Shown: positions 36,754 through 48,632, counted from the first letter of the stretch. The stretch: 64,000 nucleotides of DNA from Dyella sp. C11 (GCF_003121485.1 NZ_QAVX01000002.1:370147-434146), one strand, 5' to 3'. Translations and numbers: made by a program. The notes: generated by a model from the letters alone, not told the origin.

Positions 36754-37923
36754 TCAATCCAGGGCAGCGGCTAGTTCGGCCTTGAGATCGCCGACGTCTT
36801 CGACGCCAACGGAAAGTCGAACAAGTCCGTCACTGATTCCCAGGCGCTTGCGATTAGCCGGTGGAATGGAGGCGTGCGTCATGATGGCGGGATGTTCGAT
36901 CAGGCTTTCCACGCCGCCCAGGGATTCGGCAAGCGCGAACAAGCGGCAGCGCTCGAGCATCCGGCGCGCCTTCTTGAGGCCACCCTTGACCTCCACGCTG
37001 ATGATGCCGCCGAAACCATCCATCTGCTTTTTGGCAAGCGCATGTTGCGCGTGGCTTTTCAGACCGGGATAAATCACACGATCGATCGCGGGATGTTTCT
37101 CCAGCCACGTGGCCAGCTCTAGCGCGCTTTCGCAGTGTGCCCGCATGCGCAGGTGAAGCGTCTTCAGGCCACGCATGGCCAGAAATGCATCGAACGGACC
37201 CGCCACGGCGCCCACCGAGTTCTGCAGGAAGGCCATCTGCTCGGCCAGGCCCTTGTCGTTGCCCGCAACCACAATGCCACCCACCATGTCGGAGTGACCA
37301 TTCAAGTATTTGGTTGCGGAATGAAGGACCAGGTGCGCACCGAATTCCAGCGGACGCTGCAGCATCGGCGAGCAGAACGTGTTGTCCACCACCAGGATCA
37401 GGCCATGCTTGTGCGCGAACTCTCCGAGCTTGGCGAGATCGACCAGCTTGAGCATGGGATTGGTCGGTGTTTCGGCCCAGATCATGCGCGTATTGGGCTT
37501 GATCGCGGCCTTGAGCGCCTTCGTGTCGTTGAGATCAATGAAGGTAAAGTCCAGGCCCGCCGAACGGCGACGCACCCGCTCGAACAAGCGATAGCTGCCA
37601 CCGTACAGGTCATCCATGGCGATGACGTGGCTTCCACTGTCGAGCAAGTCGAGCACGGTGGCGGCAGCGGCCAGGCCGGACCCGAATGCGTAACCGGCGG
37701 TGCCGCCTTCCAGGTCGGCGACACATCGCTCGTAGGCCATGCGCGTGGGATTTTGCGTGCGGGAGTACTCGTAGCCCTTGTGAACACCTGGGCTGGTTTG
37801 CACGTAGGTGGACGTCGCATAGATGGGCGTCATGATGGCGCCCGTCGATGGGTCCGGATGCTGTCCGGCATGAATGGCTCGCGTACCGAGCCCGAGTATT
37901 GGATGCTTCTTTTTCGTCGCCAT
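36754..37923 (-). CDS. metB: Cystathionine gamma-synthase/gamma-lyase family PLP enzyme
   Basis: Encodes 389 aa. Features of the Cys/Met metabolism PLP family are YSRTQNPTR, GGTAGYAFGSGLAA, VIAMDDLYGGSYRLF, VVDNTFCSP and the PLP-lysine motif HSATKYLNGHSD. It either makes cystathionine from an activated homoserine and cysteine, or cleaves it to cysteine. A separate cystathionine beta-synthase gene at 46.5 kb makes a role in reverse transsulfuration possible. Two GTG codons lie just before ATG 37923. In Xanthomonas metB borders the O-antigen locus, and it does so here. Confidence 0.9.
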   Translation of the reverse strand: MATKKKHPILGLGTRAIHAGQHPDPSTGAIMTPIYATSTYVQTSPGVHKGYEYSRTQNPTRMAYERCVADLEGGTAGYAFGSGLAAAATVLDLLDSGSHVIAMDDLYGGSYRLFERVRRRSAGLDFTFIDLNDTKALKAAIKPNTRMIWAETPTNPMLKLVDLAKLGEFAHKHGLILVVDNTFCSPMLQRPLEFGAHLVLHSATKYLNGHSDMVGGIVVAGNDKGLAEQMAFLQNSVGAVAGPFDAFLAMRGLKTLHLRMRAHCESALELATWLEKHPAIDRVIYPGLKSHAQHALAKKQMDGFGGIISVEVKGGLKKARRMLERCRLFALAESLGGVESLIEHPAIMTHASIPPANRKRLGISDGLVRLSVGVEDVGDLKAELAAALD

Positions 37924-38158
37924 GGCCACCACGTCGGAAACCGGGCCATGGGCCCGGTCAATGATTCGTCAAGAATACCGGTTGATTCCCCTATCTTAAC
38001 TGGGAAAACCACGGGCGCCCCGGCAGCCAGATGAACGGGCCTATAACTAACCCAGGTAAATCGGCTTTCCATAAGGCTTTCGGCGGACCCCGCGCAAGTT
38101 TGCGGGCTTTCCAAAGCATGACAGAATGGGCGAACGTATTTTGCCCAGTTCAGGACTT

Positions 38159-39208
38159 ATGACGACACTGCTAGTTACCGGCGGAGCCGGCTTCATTGGT
38201 GCCAATTTTGTACTCCAGGCCGTTGCCCAGGGGCACAGGGTGGTGAACCTGGACAAGCTCACCTATGCGGGTAACCTGGATACGCTCTCATCCTTGGATG
38301 GCAATGAGCGCCATCTGTTTGTGCAAGGCGACATCGGCGACCGTGAACTCGTTTCCAGCCTTCTGAAATCGCACAACGTCACGGCTGTGGTCAATTTCGC
38401 CGCCGAATCGCACGTGGATCGTTCGATTGACGGCCCCGCGGAATTCGTTGAAACCAACGTCGTAGGCACGCTTGGCCTGCTCGAAAGCAGCCGCGATTAC
38501 TGGCGTTCGCTTGATGAGGACGCGCAGCAAAAATTCCGCTTCCTGCACGTGTCCACGGACGAGGTCTACGGCTCGCTGGGCGCGGAAGGTCAGTTCAAGG
38601 AAACGACGCCTTACGCACCCAATTCCCCCTATTCGGCCTCGAAGGCCGCTTCGGATCATCTGGTTCGTGCATTCCATCACACTTACGGATTGCCGACGCT
38701 GACCACCAATTGTTCCAACAATTACGGTCCGTACCAATTCCCCGAAAAGCTGATTCCGCTGATTATCCAGAAAGCCCTGGCAGGCGAATCGCTGCCGATT
38801 TACGGCGACGGCCTGAATATCCGCGACTGGCTTTACGTGGGCGATCACTGCACGGCTATCCAGCGCGTGCTTGAAGCAGGCCGTATCGGTGAAACCTACA
38901 ACGTCGGCGGCAATGCCGAGCGTGAGAACATTACGGTTGTGAAGGCCATTTGTGCCCTGTTGGACAAGCGCCAGCCGCTGGCCGACGGTCGCAAGCGCGA
39001 ATCGCTGATTACCTATGTAAAAGATCGTCCCGGTCATGACCGCCGTTACGCCATCGATTCGTCGAAGCTGCAGAACGAACTGGGCTGGCGGCCGTCGCAG
39101 ACGTTCGAAACGGGTATTGAACACACGGTCGACTGGTATCTGGGCAACACCCCGTGGGTGTCGCGCGTTCTCGATGGCAGCTACCGCATGGAGCGGCTCG
39201 GCGCATGA
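38159..39208 (+). CDS. rfbB: dTDP-glucose 4,6-dehydratase
   Basis: Encodes 349 aa from ATG 38159, preceded by AGGA. NAD-binding is in [14 protein letters not shown], with [12 protein letters not shown] and the active-site YSASKAA. It converts dTDP-glucose to the 4-keto-6-deoxy intermediate, the second step of dTDP-L-rhamnose synthesis. It is the first gene of a tightly overlapping rmlBACD set, divergent from metB; the promoter must lie in the 235-bp gap. Confidence 0.97.
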   Translation: MTTLLVTGGAGFIGANFVLQAVAQGHRVVNLDKLTYAGNLDTLSSLDGNERHLFVQGDIGDRELVSSLLKSHNVTAVVNFAAESHVDRSIDGPAEFVETNVVGTLGLLESSRDYWRSLDEDAQQKFRFLHVSTDEVYGSLGAEGQFKETTPYAPNSPYSASKAASDHLVRAFHHTYGLPTLTTNCSNNYGPYQFPEKLIPLIIQKALAGESLPIYGDGLNIRDWLYVGDHCTAIQRVLEAGRIGETYNVGGNAERENITVVKAICALLDKRQPLADGRKRESLITYVKDRPGHDRRYAIDSSKLQNELGWRPSQTFETGIEHTVDWYLGNTPWVSRVLDGSYRMERLGA

Positions 39209-40092
39209 GCAAGCAGAAAGGCATCATCCTGGCGGGCGGCTCGGGCACGCGCCTGTATCCGATCACGCAGGCAGTCAGCAAGCAGCTGCTGCCGGTGTAC
39301 GACAAGCCGATGATCTACTACCCGCTTGCCACGCTGATGCTGGCGGGTATCCGCGATGTGCTGATGATCAACACGCCGCACGAGCAGGCGCTGTTCCAGC
39401 GACTGCTCGGCGACGGCAGCCAGTGGGGCATCAACATCACCTACGCGGTGCAGCCCTCGCCAGATGGCCTGGCGCAGGCATTCATCATCGGCAAGGATTT
39501 CGTCGGCAACGACCGCAGCTGCCTGGTGCTGGGCGATAACATTTTCTACGGTGTCGGTCTCACTGAGCGGATGAAGCGCGCGGCAGCGCGCGAGCACGGC
39601 GCCACGGTGTTCGGCTACTGGGTGAAAGACCCGCAGCGCTACGGCGTGGCTGAGTTCGACAAGAGCGGCAAGGTCATTGGCCTGGAAGAAAAGCCGACCG
39701 CCCCCAAGTCGCATTACGCAGTCACGGGCCTGTATTTCTACGATAACCGCGCACCCGGCTTCGCTGCAGAACTCAAGCCTTCGCCGCGCGGTGAATTGGA
39801 AATCACCGATCTCAACCGCTGTTATCTCGAAGACGATTCATTGCATCTGGAGCAGCTCGGTCGCGGTTATGCGTGGCTCGATACCGGCACGCACGAATCG
39901 CTGATGGAAGCGGGCGACTACATCCAGACCATCGAGAACCGCCAAGGCCTGAAGGTCTGCTGCCCCGAAGAGATTGCTTACGTCAACCAGTGGATCGATG
40001 CCGAGCAACTGCTGCGCCTGGCCGCACCGCTGTCCAAGACTGGCTACGGCCAGTATCTGCAGAACCTGATTGAACAAGGCTACGTTGGATGA
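39205..40092 (+). CDS. rfbA: Glucose-1-phosphate thymidylyltransferase
   Basis: Encodes 295 aa from ATG 39205, overlapping rfbB by four bases. Nucleotidyltransferase motif [16 protein letters not shown] is followed by [18 protein letters not shown], and [12 protein letters not shown] and [13 protein letters not shown] are characteristic. It forms dTDP-glucose from glucose-1-phosphate and dTTP, the entry step of rhamnose synthesis. Confidence 0.97.
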   Translation: MSKQKGIILAGGSGTRLYPITQAVSKQLLPVYDKPMIYYPLATLMLAGIRDVLMINTPHEQALFQRLLGDGSQWGINITYAVQPSPDGLAQAFIIGKDFVGNDRSCLVLGDNIFYGVGLTERMKRAAAREHGATVFGYWVKDPQRYGVAEFDKSGKVIGLEEKPTAPKSHYAVTGLYFYDNRAPGFAAELKPSPRGELEITDLNRCYLEDDSLHLEQLGRGYAWLDTGTHESLMEAGDYIQTIENRQGLKVCCPEEIAYVNQWIDAEQLLRLAAPLSKTGYGQYLQNLIEQGYVG

Positions 40093-40646
40093 AGTTCATC
40101 GAAACCTCCCTGCCTGGCTGCGTTGTCATCGAACCGCAGGTGTTCGGTGACTCGCGTGGCTTCTTCTACGAGAGCTACAACGAAGCGAAGTACCGCGAAG
40201 CGGGCATCGACCGACGCTTCGTCCAGTCCAATGTGTCCCGCTCCGCACGTGGCGTGCTGCGCGGGCTGCATTACCAGTGGCCCCGTCCGCAGGGCAAGCT
40301 GGTCAGCGTGCTCGAGGGCGAGGTGTACGACGTCGCGGTCGACATTCGCCGTGGATCGCCCACGTTCGGCAAGTGGACGGGCGTGATGCTTACGGCGGAG
40401 AACCATCGCCATTTCTGGATACCGGAAGGCTTTGCGCACGGCTTCTGCGTGCTCTCCGAGTTCGCCACGTTTTCGTACCAGTGCACCGACCTGTACGACG
40501 CCAAGGCTGACGGCGGCGTCCGCTGGAACGATCCGGCCATCGGCGTCGACTGGCCGATCAGCGAGCCCCTGCTTTCGGACAAGGACGGCAAGGCGCCGCT
40601 GTTGGCCGAGGTGTCACCCGATCGCCTGCCGGAGTACCGCGCTTGA
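40089..40646 (+). CDS. rfbC: dTDP-4-dehydrorhamnose 3,5-epimerase
   Basis: A 185-aa cupin of normal length for RmlC. The family stretch [19 protein letters not shown] carries the catalytic histidine (GLHYQ), and [15 protein letters not shown] and the later Tyr region are present. It overlaps rfbA by four bases and the next gene by four, so the operon is translationally coupled. Confidence 0.97.
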   Translation: MKFIETSLPGCVVIEPQVFGDSRGFFYESYNEAKYREAGIDRRFVQSNVSRSARGVLRGLHYQWPRPQGKLVSVLEGEVYDVAVDIRRGSPTFGKWTGVMLTAENHRHFWIPEGFAHGFCVLSEFATFSYQCTDLYDAKADGGVRWNDPAIGVDWPISEPLLSDKDGKAPLLAEVSPDRLPEYRA

Positions 40647-41578
40647 AGATCCTGCTGCTGGGCGCCAACGGCCAGCTGGGCCGGACATTCCTGAGCCATG
40701 GCGGCCTGGCGGCCCGGGGCGATGTGGCGGCAGCCACGCGCGACGGCAACCTCATGGAAGGCGGGCAAGGCGTGGTGGGCGACCTTTCGGCGGCCGGCAC
40801 GCTGGTTGAGCTGCTCGACCGCGAGCAACCCGATGTCATCGTCAATGCGGCCGCCTATACGGCCGTGGACCGTGCCGAACAGGAAGAAGCGGCCGCGAAG
40901 CGGATCAATGGCGAGGCTGTGGGCGAGATCGCGCGCTGGGCACGGTCGCACGGCGCACTGCTTGTCCACTACTCCACCGACTATGTGTTCGCTGGCGATG
41001 CCGGGCAGCCCTACGTCGAGGACGCCCGCGTCGCGCCGGCGGGTGCCTATGGGCGTAGCAAGCTGGCGGGCGAGGAAGAGCTCGCCTCCAGTGGCGCATC
41101 GCATTTCAACTTCCGCACGGCCTGGGTTTACTCGCCTGTCGGACATAACTTCTTGCGTACCATGCTGCGCCTGGGCGCGGAGCGCGATGAGCTTCGCGTG
41201 GTATCCGATCAGGTCGGCAGTCCCACCGATACCGGACTGATCGTGGAAGGAACGCTTGCAGCCATCGACCGCTGGCTGGCTGCCGACGATGAGTCGCGCA
41301 AGTCGATGGAGGGCACTTACCACCTCACCGCCAGTGGGCAGACGAGCTGGCACGGGTTCGCCGCGGCCATCATGGATCGTGCCGCCCAACGCGGCCTGCT
41401 CGCAAAGGCACCGACGGTCCACGCCATCGCAAGCCATGAATTCCCCACGCCGGCCAAGCGCCCGGCGTACTCCGTACTCGACAACACCCGGTTTGTACGC
41501 ACGTTCGGCTTCTCCTTGCCCGATTGGCAGGTGGGACTGGATCGAACACTGGATGAGCTGGCGCTCTCAAAGGACTGA
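40643..41578 (+). CDS. rfbD: dTDP-4-dehydrorhamnose reductase
   Basis: Encodes 311 aa. The start is TTG 40643, overlapping the rfbC stop, giving [17 protein letters not shown] with the NADPH-binding motif. STDYVFAGD and the catalytic YGRSKLAGE are standard. It completes dTDP-L-rhamnose, the donor presumably used by the RgpF-type proteins upstream. Confidence 0.96.
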   Translation: MKILLLGANGQLGRTFLSHGGLAARGDVAAATRDGNLMEGGQGVVGDLSAAGTLVELLDREQPDVIVNAAAYTAVDRAEQEEAAAKRINGEAVGEIARWARSHGALLVHYSTDYVFAGDAGQPYVEDARVAPAGAYGRSKLAGEEELASSGASHFNFRTAWVYSPVGHNFLRTMLRLGAERDELRVVSDQVGSPTDTGLIVEGTLAAIDRWLAADDESRKSMEGTYHLTASGQTSWHGFAAAIMDRAAQRGLLAKAPTVHAIASHEFPTPAKRPAYSVLDNTRFVRTFGFSLPDWQVGLDRTLDELALSKD

Positions 41579-41584
41579 AACGAG

Positions 41585-42997
41585 ATGCTCATTCCCCTCA
41601 TCCTCAGCGGCGGCAGCGGCACGCGCCTGTGGCCCATTTCCCGCAGGAATCTTCCCAAGCAGTTCCTTTCGCTTGCGGGCAAGGAAACGCTGTTCCAGCA
41701 GACGGTGCAGCGGGCGCTTCGCCTGCCGGTCGTCTCCTCACCGGTGGTCGTGGCAAGTGAGGACCATCGCTTTCTTGCCGCCGAACAATTGCAGGAACTG
41801 GCGATCCAGGACGCCAACATCCTGCTCGAACCCATCGCCCGCAACACGGCGCCAGCCATCGCCGTGGGCGCCCTGCAGGCGTTGGCCAGGAGTCCCGATG
41901 CCATCGTGCTCGTGCTGCCGGCGGATCACCTGATCGGCGACGATGCCTCGTTTGGCGACGCCGTTGCCAAGGCGCGCCCGCTGGCGGAGAAGGGCTGGCT
42001 GGTCACCTTTGGCATCCGTCCGGATCGTCCGGAAACGGGCTTCGGGTACATCCGCCGGGGCAAGCCGCTGGACGGCGAGACGTTCCAGGTCGAGCAGTTC
42101 GTCGAAAAGCCCAAGCTCGACGTGGCAGAGCGCTATGTCGCCAGTGGCGAATACGACTGGAACTCGGGTATGTTCATGTTCCGCGCCGCCCAGTACCTCG
42201 AAGAGCTCGGCCAGCACGCGCCGGCCATGCTTGCCGCTGCACGCGCCGCGTTCGACAAGGCCAACACCGACCTCGATTTCATTCGCCTGGATGCCGAGGC
42301 CTTCGCCGCCGCCCCGAGCGACTCGATCGACTACGCCGTGATGGAGAAGACGTCCCACGCCGCCGTGGTGCCGGTGGCCTGCCGCTGGTCCGACATCGGC
42401 TCCTGGGACGCGCTGTGGCTCGCCGCCGAAAAGGACGCCAACGGCAATCATTTCGAGGGCGACGTCATTGCGCTCGACACCAAGGGCAGCCTGGTGCGCT
42501 CGCACGATCGCCACCTCGTCGCCACGGTGGGACTGGAAGACGTTGTCGTCGTCACCACGCCGGATGCAACGCTTGTGGCACGTCGCGATGCGTCGCAGGA
42601 CGTGAAGAAGATCGTCGACGAATTGAAGGCCGCTGGTCGCACGGAACACGATCTGCACCGCGTGGTGCGCCGCCCGTGGGGCATGTATGACTCGCTGGAA
42701 AGCGGCGATCGTTTCCAGGTCAAGCGCATTGTCGTAAAGCCTGGCGCTGCGCTCAGCCTGCAGATGCACCACCACCGTGCCGAGCACTGGATCGTGGTCA
42801 AGGGCGTGGCCGAAGTCACCTGTGACGACAAGGTCTTCCTGCTGGCGGAAAACCAGAGCACCTACCTGCCCCTGGGCAGCAAGCATCGTCTGCGCAACCC
42901 TGGCAAGGTACCCGTGGAGCTCATTGAGGTGCAGTCGGGCAGCTATCTTGGCGAAGACGACATCGTGCGCTACGACGACGTCTACGGGCGCGCATAA
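41585..42997 (+). CDS. manC: Mannose-1-phosphate guanylyltransferase / mannose-6-phosphate isomerase
   Basis: A 470-aa type II bifunctional enzyme. The N-terminal pyrophosphorylase has LILSGGSGTRLWPISR, LPKQFLSL and FVEKPKLDVAERY. The C-terminal cupin isomerase (about 345-470) has RPWGMYDSLESGDRFQVKRI, PGAALSLQMHHHRAEHW and YLPLGSKHRLRNPG. It makes GDP-mannose from fructose-6-phosphate-derived mannose phosphates. It is the orthologue-type of Xanthomonas xanB, with the phosphomannomutase gene next to it in convergent orientation. Confidence 0.96.
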   Translation: MLIPLILSGGSGTRLWPISRRNLPKQFLSLAGKETLFQQTVQRALRLPVVSSPVVVASEDHRFLAAEQLQELAIQDANILLEPIARNTAPAIAVGALQALARSPDAIVLVLPADHLIGDDASFGDAVAKARPLAEKGWLVTFGIRPDRPETGFGYIRRGKPLDGETFQVEQFVEKPKLDVAERYVASGEYDWNSGMFMFRAAQYLEELGQHAPAMLAAARAAFDKANTDLDFIRLDAEAFAAAPSDSIDYAVMEKTSHAAVVPVACRWSDIGSWDALWLAAEKDANGNHFEGDVIALDTKGSLVRSHDRHLVATVGLEDVVVVTTPDATLVARRDASQDVKKIVDELKAAGRTEHDLHRVVRRPWGMYDSLESGDRFQVKRIVVKPGAALSLQMHHHRAEHWIVVKGVAEVTCDDKVFLLAENQSTYLPLGSKHRLRNPGKVPVELIEVQSGSYLGEDDIVRYDDVYGRA

Positions 42998-43037
42998 GCG
43001 ACCGCCTTACGGCTGGCCCATCTGAGCCGACGCCATG

Positions 43038-43067
43038 AAAAAGGGCCCCTCGTGGGGCCCTTTTTTT
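43038..43067. terminator. Bidirectional terminator between manC and the phosphomannomutase gene
   Basis: AAAAAGGGCCCC pairs perfectly with GGGGCCCTTTTT across a four-base loop, with seven T residues on the plus strand and A/T flanks on both strands. It serves both convergent genes and abuts the stop codon of the minus-strand gene. Confidence 0.92.
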
Positions 43068-44410
43068 CAAGCTTCGATCAGTGCCGACAACTCCCGCGTC
43101 CTGGCTTGCATAAGCGCCATGTCCCCGCGCGACTCTACGTTCAGGCGGAGCAACGGCTCGGTATTGGACGAGCGAAGATTGAAGCGCCAGTGTCCAAAAT
43201 CGGCGCTGACGCCATCAATGTGCTCCAGCGTCGGGTGCTGCTCCGCGAAATGCGCGAGCACCTTGGCAACCACGGCTTTTGCGTCGTCAACGACGAAGTT
43301 GATCTCGCCGCTGCACGGGTAGGCCGCGACACGCTCCGCCAACATTTCGGACAGGCCGATGTTGGTCTTGGACATGCGCTCGGCGATCAACAGCCAGGGA
43401 ATCATGCCCGAGTCGCAATACGCAAACTCGCGGAAGTAGTGATGGGCGCTCATTTCGCCGCCGTAGATGGCATCTTCCGCGCGCATGCGTTCCTTGATGA
43501 AAGCGTGACCCGTCTTGCTCTCAATGGCCTTGCCCCCGGCCTGCGCCACCATGTCGATGGTGTTCCACGTCAGCCGCGGATCGTGAATGACCTTTGCCCC
43601 TGCGTGCCTTTGCAGCAGCTGCGCGGCCAGCAAGCCGACAATGTAGTAGCCCTCGATGAATTCGCCCTGGGCGTCGAAAAAGAAACAACGGTCGAAATCG
43701 CCATCCCAGGCGATACCAAAGTCCGCCTGGTGCTGGCGGACCGCATCAGCGGTCGCCGCCCGATTCTCCGGCAGCAATGGAGTGGGAATGCCATGGGGAA
43801 AGCTGCCGTCCGGCTCGTGATGCATGCGGACGAACTCCAGCGGCAGGTGCGCGCTGAGCAGGTCCACTATCGCTCCCGCGCCGCCATTGCCCGCGTTCAC
43901 CACCACCTTGAGCGGACGCATGGCCGAGGCATCGACGTATCCCAATAGGTGCTGGATATACGCCGACTTGTGGTGATCCCGCGTGACATGGCCACGCGTC
44001 GAAACAGCGTCACCGAAGTCGTTCGCCTCCACCATGCGCTCGATGTCGCGCAACCCGGTATCGCCACTGATCGGGCGCGCGCCTTCGCGAACCAGCTTCA
44101 TGCCGTTGTAGTCGATGGGATTGTGACTCGCCGTCACCATGATCCCGCCAGCAACCTTGCGGTGGAAGGTCTGGAAATAGACCTCTTCGGTACCGCAGAG
44201 GCCGATGTCGATCGCATCGCGCCCTTCATCGTTCAGGCCCCGAACAATGGCCTCGGCGAACACGGGGCTGTCACGCCGGATATCAAAGCCGACGACCACC
44301 GCGCCATCTCCAACCGTACGCGCGAAGGCGCGTCCAAGCCGGTAGGCGATGTCTTCATTGAGCTCATCGGGCACGCGGCCCCGGATGTCATAGGCTTTGA
44401 AGCACTTCAT
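43067..44410 (-). CDS. manB: Phosphomannomutase/phosphoglucomutase
   Basis: A 447-aa alpha-D-phosphohexomutase. The phosphoserine loop is VTASHNPIDYNGMK; the metal loop is in WDGDFDRCFFFD; the sugar-binding GGEMSAHHYFREF and the C-terminal RSSNTEPLLRLNVE phosphate loop are all present. It interconverts hexose-6- and hexose-1-phosphates, supplying mannose-1-phosphate to ManC and probably glucose-1-phosphate to RfbA. This is the XanA/AlgC type; which sugar dominates cannot be read from sequence. Confidence 0.95.
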   Translation of the reverse strand: MKCFKAYDIRGRVPDELNEDIAYRLGRAFARTVGDGAVVVGFDIRRDSPVFAEAIVRGLNDEGRDAIDIGLCGTEEVYFQTFHRKVAGGIMVTASHNPIDYNGMKLVREGARPISGDTGLRDIERMVEANDFGDAVSTRGHVTRDHHKSAYIQHLLGYVDASAMRPLKVVVNAGNGGAGAIVDLLSAHLPLEFVRMHHEPDGSFPHGIPTPLLPENRAATADAVRQHQADFGIAWDGDFDRCFFFDAQGEFIEGYYIVGLLAAQLLQRHAGAKVIHDPRLTWNTIDMVAQAGGKAIESKTGHAFIKERMRAEDAIYGGEMSAHHYFREFAYCDSGMIPWLLIAERMSKTNIGLSEMLAERVAAYPCSGEINFVVDDAKAVVAKVLAHFAEQHPTLEHIDGVSADFGHWRFNLRSSNTEPLLRLNVESRGDMALMQARTRELSALIEA

Positions 44411-44460
44411 GGATCGGCACCGGCGAGAAACAGCCCGTCATTCTACTGCTGGCTGCTCTC

Positions 44461-44488
44461 GCCGGCACTCAGCGGCGAGTGCCGGCGT
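44461..44488. other. Perfect 11-bp hairpin downstream of glmS
   Basis: CGCCGGCACTC pairs with GAGTGCCGGCG across six bases in the gap between glmS and the phosphomannomutase start. No T run follows, so it is at most a weak terminator of glmS. Confidence 0.5.
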
Positions 44489-44533
44489 CATATCAAGGCC
44501 GCCCGGGCATTCCTGCAGAGCGGCGCGCCAGAC

Positions 44534-46363
44534 TCATTCCACGGTGACGGACTTCGCCAGATTGCGCGGCTGATCCACGTCCGTGCCGCGCAGCACGGCC
44601 ACGTGATAGGCAAGCAGTTGCAGCGGCACGGTGAACACAGCCGGCGCAATGAAATCGCCGCCACCATTGATGCGCAAAGTGACGCCACGCGCATCATTGC
44701 CTTCCAGGCTCGCTTCGCCATCGGCGAACACCAGCAATTCGCCGCCGCGCGCGCGCACTTCCTGCAGGTTGGACTTGAGCTTGTCGAGCAGGGGACCGTT
44801 GGGAGCCACTGCGATGACGGGCATGTCTTCGTCCACGAGCGCCAGCGGACCATGCTTGAGCTCGCCGGCGGGGTACGCTTCGGCGTGGATGTATGAAATT
44901 TCCTTGAGCTTGAGCGAGCCTTCCAGGGCCACGGGATATTGCGCGCCGCGACCGAGGAACAGCGCGTGCTGGCGATGGATCAGGTGCCCCGCCAGCTCGA
45001 CCACCTGGGGTTCGAGCTTGAGGGCATCCTCGATGGCGCGCGGCAAATGCTGCAGCTGGGCGCACAGGTCGGTATAGCGCGTGCCGTCCATGCCGCGATG
45101 CTGGGCGAGGTGCAGGGTGAGCAGTGCCAGCGCCGCCAGCTGCGTGGTGAATGCCTTGGTGGAGGCCACGCCGATTTCCGGACCCGCACGCGTCATCAGC
45201 TTGAGGTCGGCTTCGCGCACGACGGAGGATTCAGGCACGTTGCAGATGGCCAGCGTGCCGAGATAACCACGACGACGCGATTCACGCATGGCCGCCAGCG
45301 TGTCGGCGGTTTCGCCCGATTGCGAGATCGCCACGAACAGCGTGCCGTCTGGCACCACGGCCTCGCGATAACGATATTCGCTCGCCACTTCCACGCTCAC
45401 TGGAAGGCGCGCGTATTCCTCGATCCAGTACTTGGCCACCATGCCGGCGTGATAGCTCGTACCGCAGGCGATGATGTGAAGGCCGCGAACTTTGGCCAGC
45501 AACTCGTCGCCATCCACGCCGAAGATATTCGGCAGCACACCATGCGGACCGATGCGCGCTTCCAGCGTCGCCGCCACGGCATGGGGCTGCTCGAAGATTT
45601 CCTTCTGCATGTAATGGCGGTATTCGCCACGTTCCACGGCGTCGGCAGAAAGCTCGCTCTCGTGCATGGAGCGCTCGACGCGCTGGCCATCGAGATTGAA
45701 GACGTCCACCTGGTCGCGCGTGATTTCCGCAACGTCGTCTTCGTCGAGATAGATGATCTTGTTGGTGACCTGGATCAACGCCTGCGCATCGGAACCCAGG
45801 AAATGCTCGCCAATGCCCACGCCAACCAGCAGCGGCGCACCATGACGCGCACCCACCACGCGGCCAGGCTCCTTGCTGCTGATCACGGCGATGGCGTAGG
45901 CGCCTTCGAGTTCACGCACGGTGGCGAGCACGGCTTCGCGCAGACTCATGCCGGATTCGACGTGCTCGTTGATGAGCGCAGCCATCACTTCGGTGTCGGT
46001 TTCCGACGTGAAGACATGGCCGCGCGCCTGCAGGTCGGCACGCAAGCTGGCGTAGTTCTCGATGATGCCGTTGTGCACCAGTGCCACGCTGCCCGCCATG
46101 TGCGGATGCGCGTTCGCTTCGTTGGGCACGCCATGCGTTGCCCAGCGCGTGTGTGCAATGCCGGTGCCGCCGGGGAACGGATCGGCCAGATACAACGACT
46201 CCATCTCGCGCACCTTGCCCTTGGCGCGCACGCGACGAATGTCACCGTCATGCAATACCGCCAGACCCGCCGAATCGTAACCGCGGTATTCCAGGGCTTT
46301 CAGGCCGGCGATGAGCAAGGGGGCCACATCGCGTTGGGCGGCGGCGGCAACGATTCCACACAT
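44534..46363 (-). CDS. glmS: Glutamine-fructose-6-phosphate aminotransferase (isomerizing)
   Basis: Encodes 609 aa, the standard length. The ATG is followed directly by Cys2 (MCGIVAAAA), the glutaminase nucleophile after Met removal. GTGIAHTRWATHG is the glutamine-site region. Two SIS isomerase domains follow (IACGTSYHAGMVAKYWIEE; FLGRGAQYPVALEGSLKLKE) and the protein ends PRNLAKSVTVE. It makes glucosamine-6-phosphate for UDP-GlcNAc, peptidoglycan and LPS. It is 138 bp downstream of cbs on the same strand. Confidence 0.97.
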   Translation of the reverse strand: MCGIVAAAAQRDVAPLLIAGLKALEYRGYDSAGLAVLHDGDIRRVRAKGKVREMESLYLADPFPGGTGIAHTRWATHGVPNEANAHPHMAGSVALVHNGIIENYASLRADLQARGHVFTSETDTEVMAALINEHVESGMSLREAVLATVRELEGAYAIAVISSKEPGRVVGARHGAPLLVGVGIGEHFLGSDAQALIQVTNKIIYLDEDDVAEITRDQVDVFNLDGQRVERSMHESELSADAVERGEYRHYMQKEIFEQPHAVAATLEARIGPHGVLPNIFGVDGDELLAKVRGLHIIACGTSYHAGMVAKYWIEEYARLPVSVEVASEYRYREAVVPDGTLFVAISQSGETADTLAAMRESRRRGYLGTLAICNVPESSVVREADLKLMTRAGPEIGVASTKAFTTQLAALALLTLHLAQHRGMDGTRYTDLCAQLQHLPRAIEDALKLEPQVVELAGHLIHRQHALFLGRGAQYPVALEGSLKLKEISYIHAEAYPAGELKHGPLALVDEDMPVIAVAPNGPLLDKLKSNLQEVRARGGELLVFADGEASLEGNDARGVTLRINGGGDFIAPAVFTVPLQLLAYHVAVLRGTDVDQPRNLAKSVTVE

Positions 46364-46501
46364 GAGCTGTTACTCCTTCAAACGGCGCAGACACGAAGGC
46401 CGCGGAAAACCGCGACTTTGTCGGCAGCCGATTTCAACAAACTTTCATGGCGAAGGGCGGGCGGTCCGATGGTCTATGCTGGACGCCTCGCCACCCGCGC
46501 T

Positions 46502-47872
<1,371 letters not shown>

Positions 47873-47991
47873 GGGAACAACTCCTTGCTGTAGGCGACGG
47901 CCCCGCTTCGGCGGCCGCTTGGGACGCTGATCATAACCGAGCGACCCCAAGCCTCCTTGAAGCGCCCCTTTCCTACACAAGCTCCAGATAC

Positions 47992-48030
47992 AACGCGGCC
48001 CCGGAAGCCGTAAGGCGCCGGGGCCGCGTT
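47992..48030 (-). terminator. GC-rich hairpin downstream of ydcH
   Basis: A perfect 13-bp stem (AACGCGGCCCCGG with its complement, 13-base loop) lies 22 bases beyond the ydcH stop. Only a short T-rich tail follows on the minus strand, so termination strength is uncertain. Confidence 0.6.
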
Positions 48031-48051
48031 CATGCGAAAAAACCTCGCAGA

Positions 48052-48279
48052 TCAGTTGATGCGGTGCGCTCGGGTGTCCCACATGCGCTGGAGTCGCTCC
48101 TTCGCGTAGAGCTTCTCCTTCTTCATGCCCGACAACGTCATGTCGTCGATGGGAAGCACGCCGATTTCGGCGTCGTGCACCTTGCTGTCGAGTTCCTGAT
48201 GATGCTGGTAAAGCCGACGGAATTCAGCGTCGGCCTTCATCAAAGCTTCGACATCATCACGCTGCTGGTTTTCAAACAT
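48052..48279 (-). CDS. YdcH-family (DUF465) small protein
   Basis: A 75-aa all-helical protein (MFENQQRDDVEALMKADAEF, LYQHHQELDSKVHDAE, LKKEKL-type repeat KKEKLYAKERLQ) typical of DUF465/YdcH. Its role is not established. GGAGG sits at ideal distance before ATG 48279, so the longer open frame is not used. Confidence 0.9.
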   Translation of the reverse strand: MFENQQRDDVEALMKADAEFRRLYQHHQELDSKVHDAEIGVLPIDDMTLSGMKKEKLYAKERLQRMWDTRAHRIN

Positions 48280-48525
48280 GATCGAACCTCCTCTGGAGAG
48301 AGCCACGGGCGTTCGAGAGGGACGCCCGCTGACCATGAATCAGGCGCACGCACCTCCGATCCATGCCGGGTTAGCGGGCCATGGAGAATGCTTGGAGGAG
48401 AAAAATGGGCGCATGATTCCGGTCGATGACCCAGGCGCTGAAGTGCCCCTGGGAACTCGACCCTACTCCCGGTTCCGGGGTCATGCAAGCGTCACATGGG
48501 CATGGCAAGCGAGCGGAACTTTCGG

Positions 48526-48551
48526 AAAAAAGACTGCCAAAACAGTCTTTT
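48526..48551. terminator. Possible bidirectional terminator
   Basis: AAAAGACTG pairs with CAGTCTTTT across six bases, with A and T runs on either side so it could work in both directions. No gene on the plus strand ends here, so its purpose is unclear. Confidence 0.5.
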
Positions 48552-48632
48552 GCGCAACCTCAACACACTGCTCGCAGTTTTTGAACGAAAGACCGCCTGA
48601 AGGCGCCAAGTCTCAACCGTCCTTGGATAAAC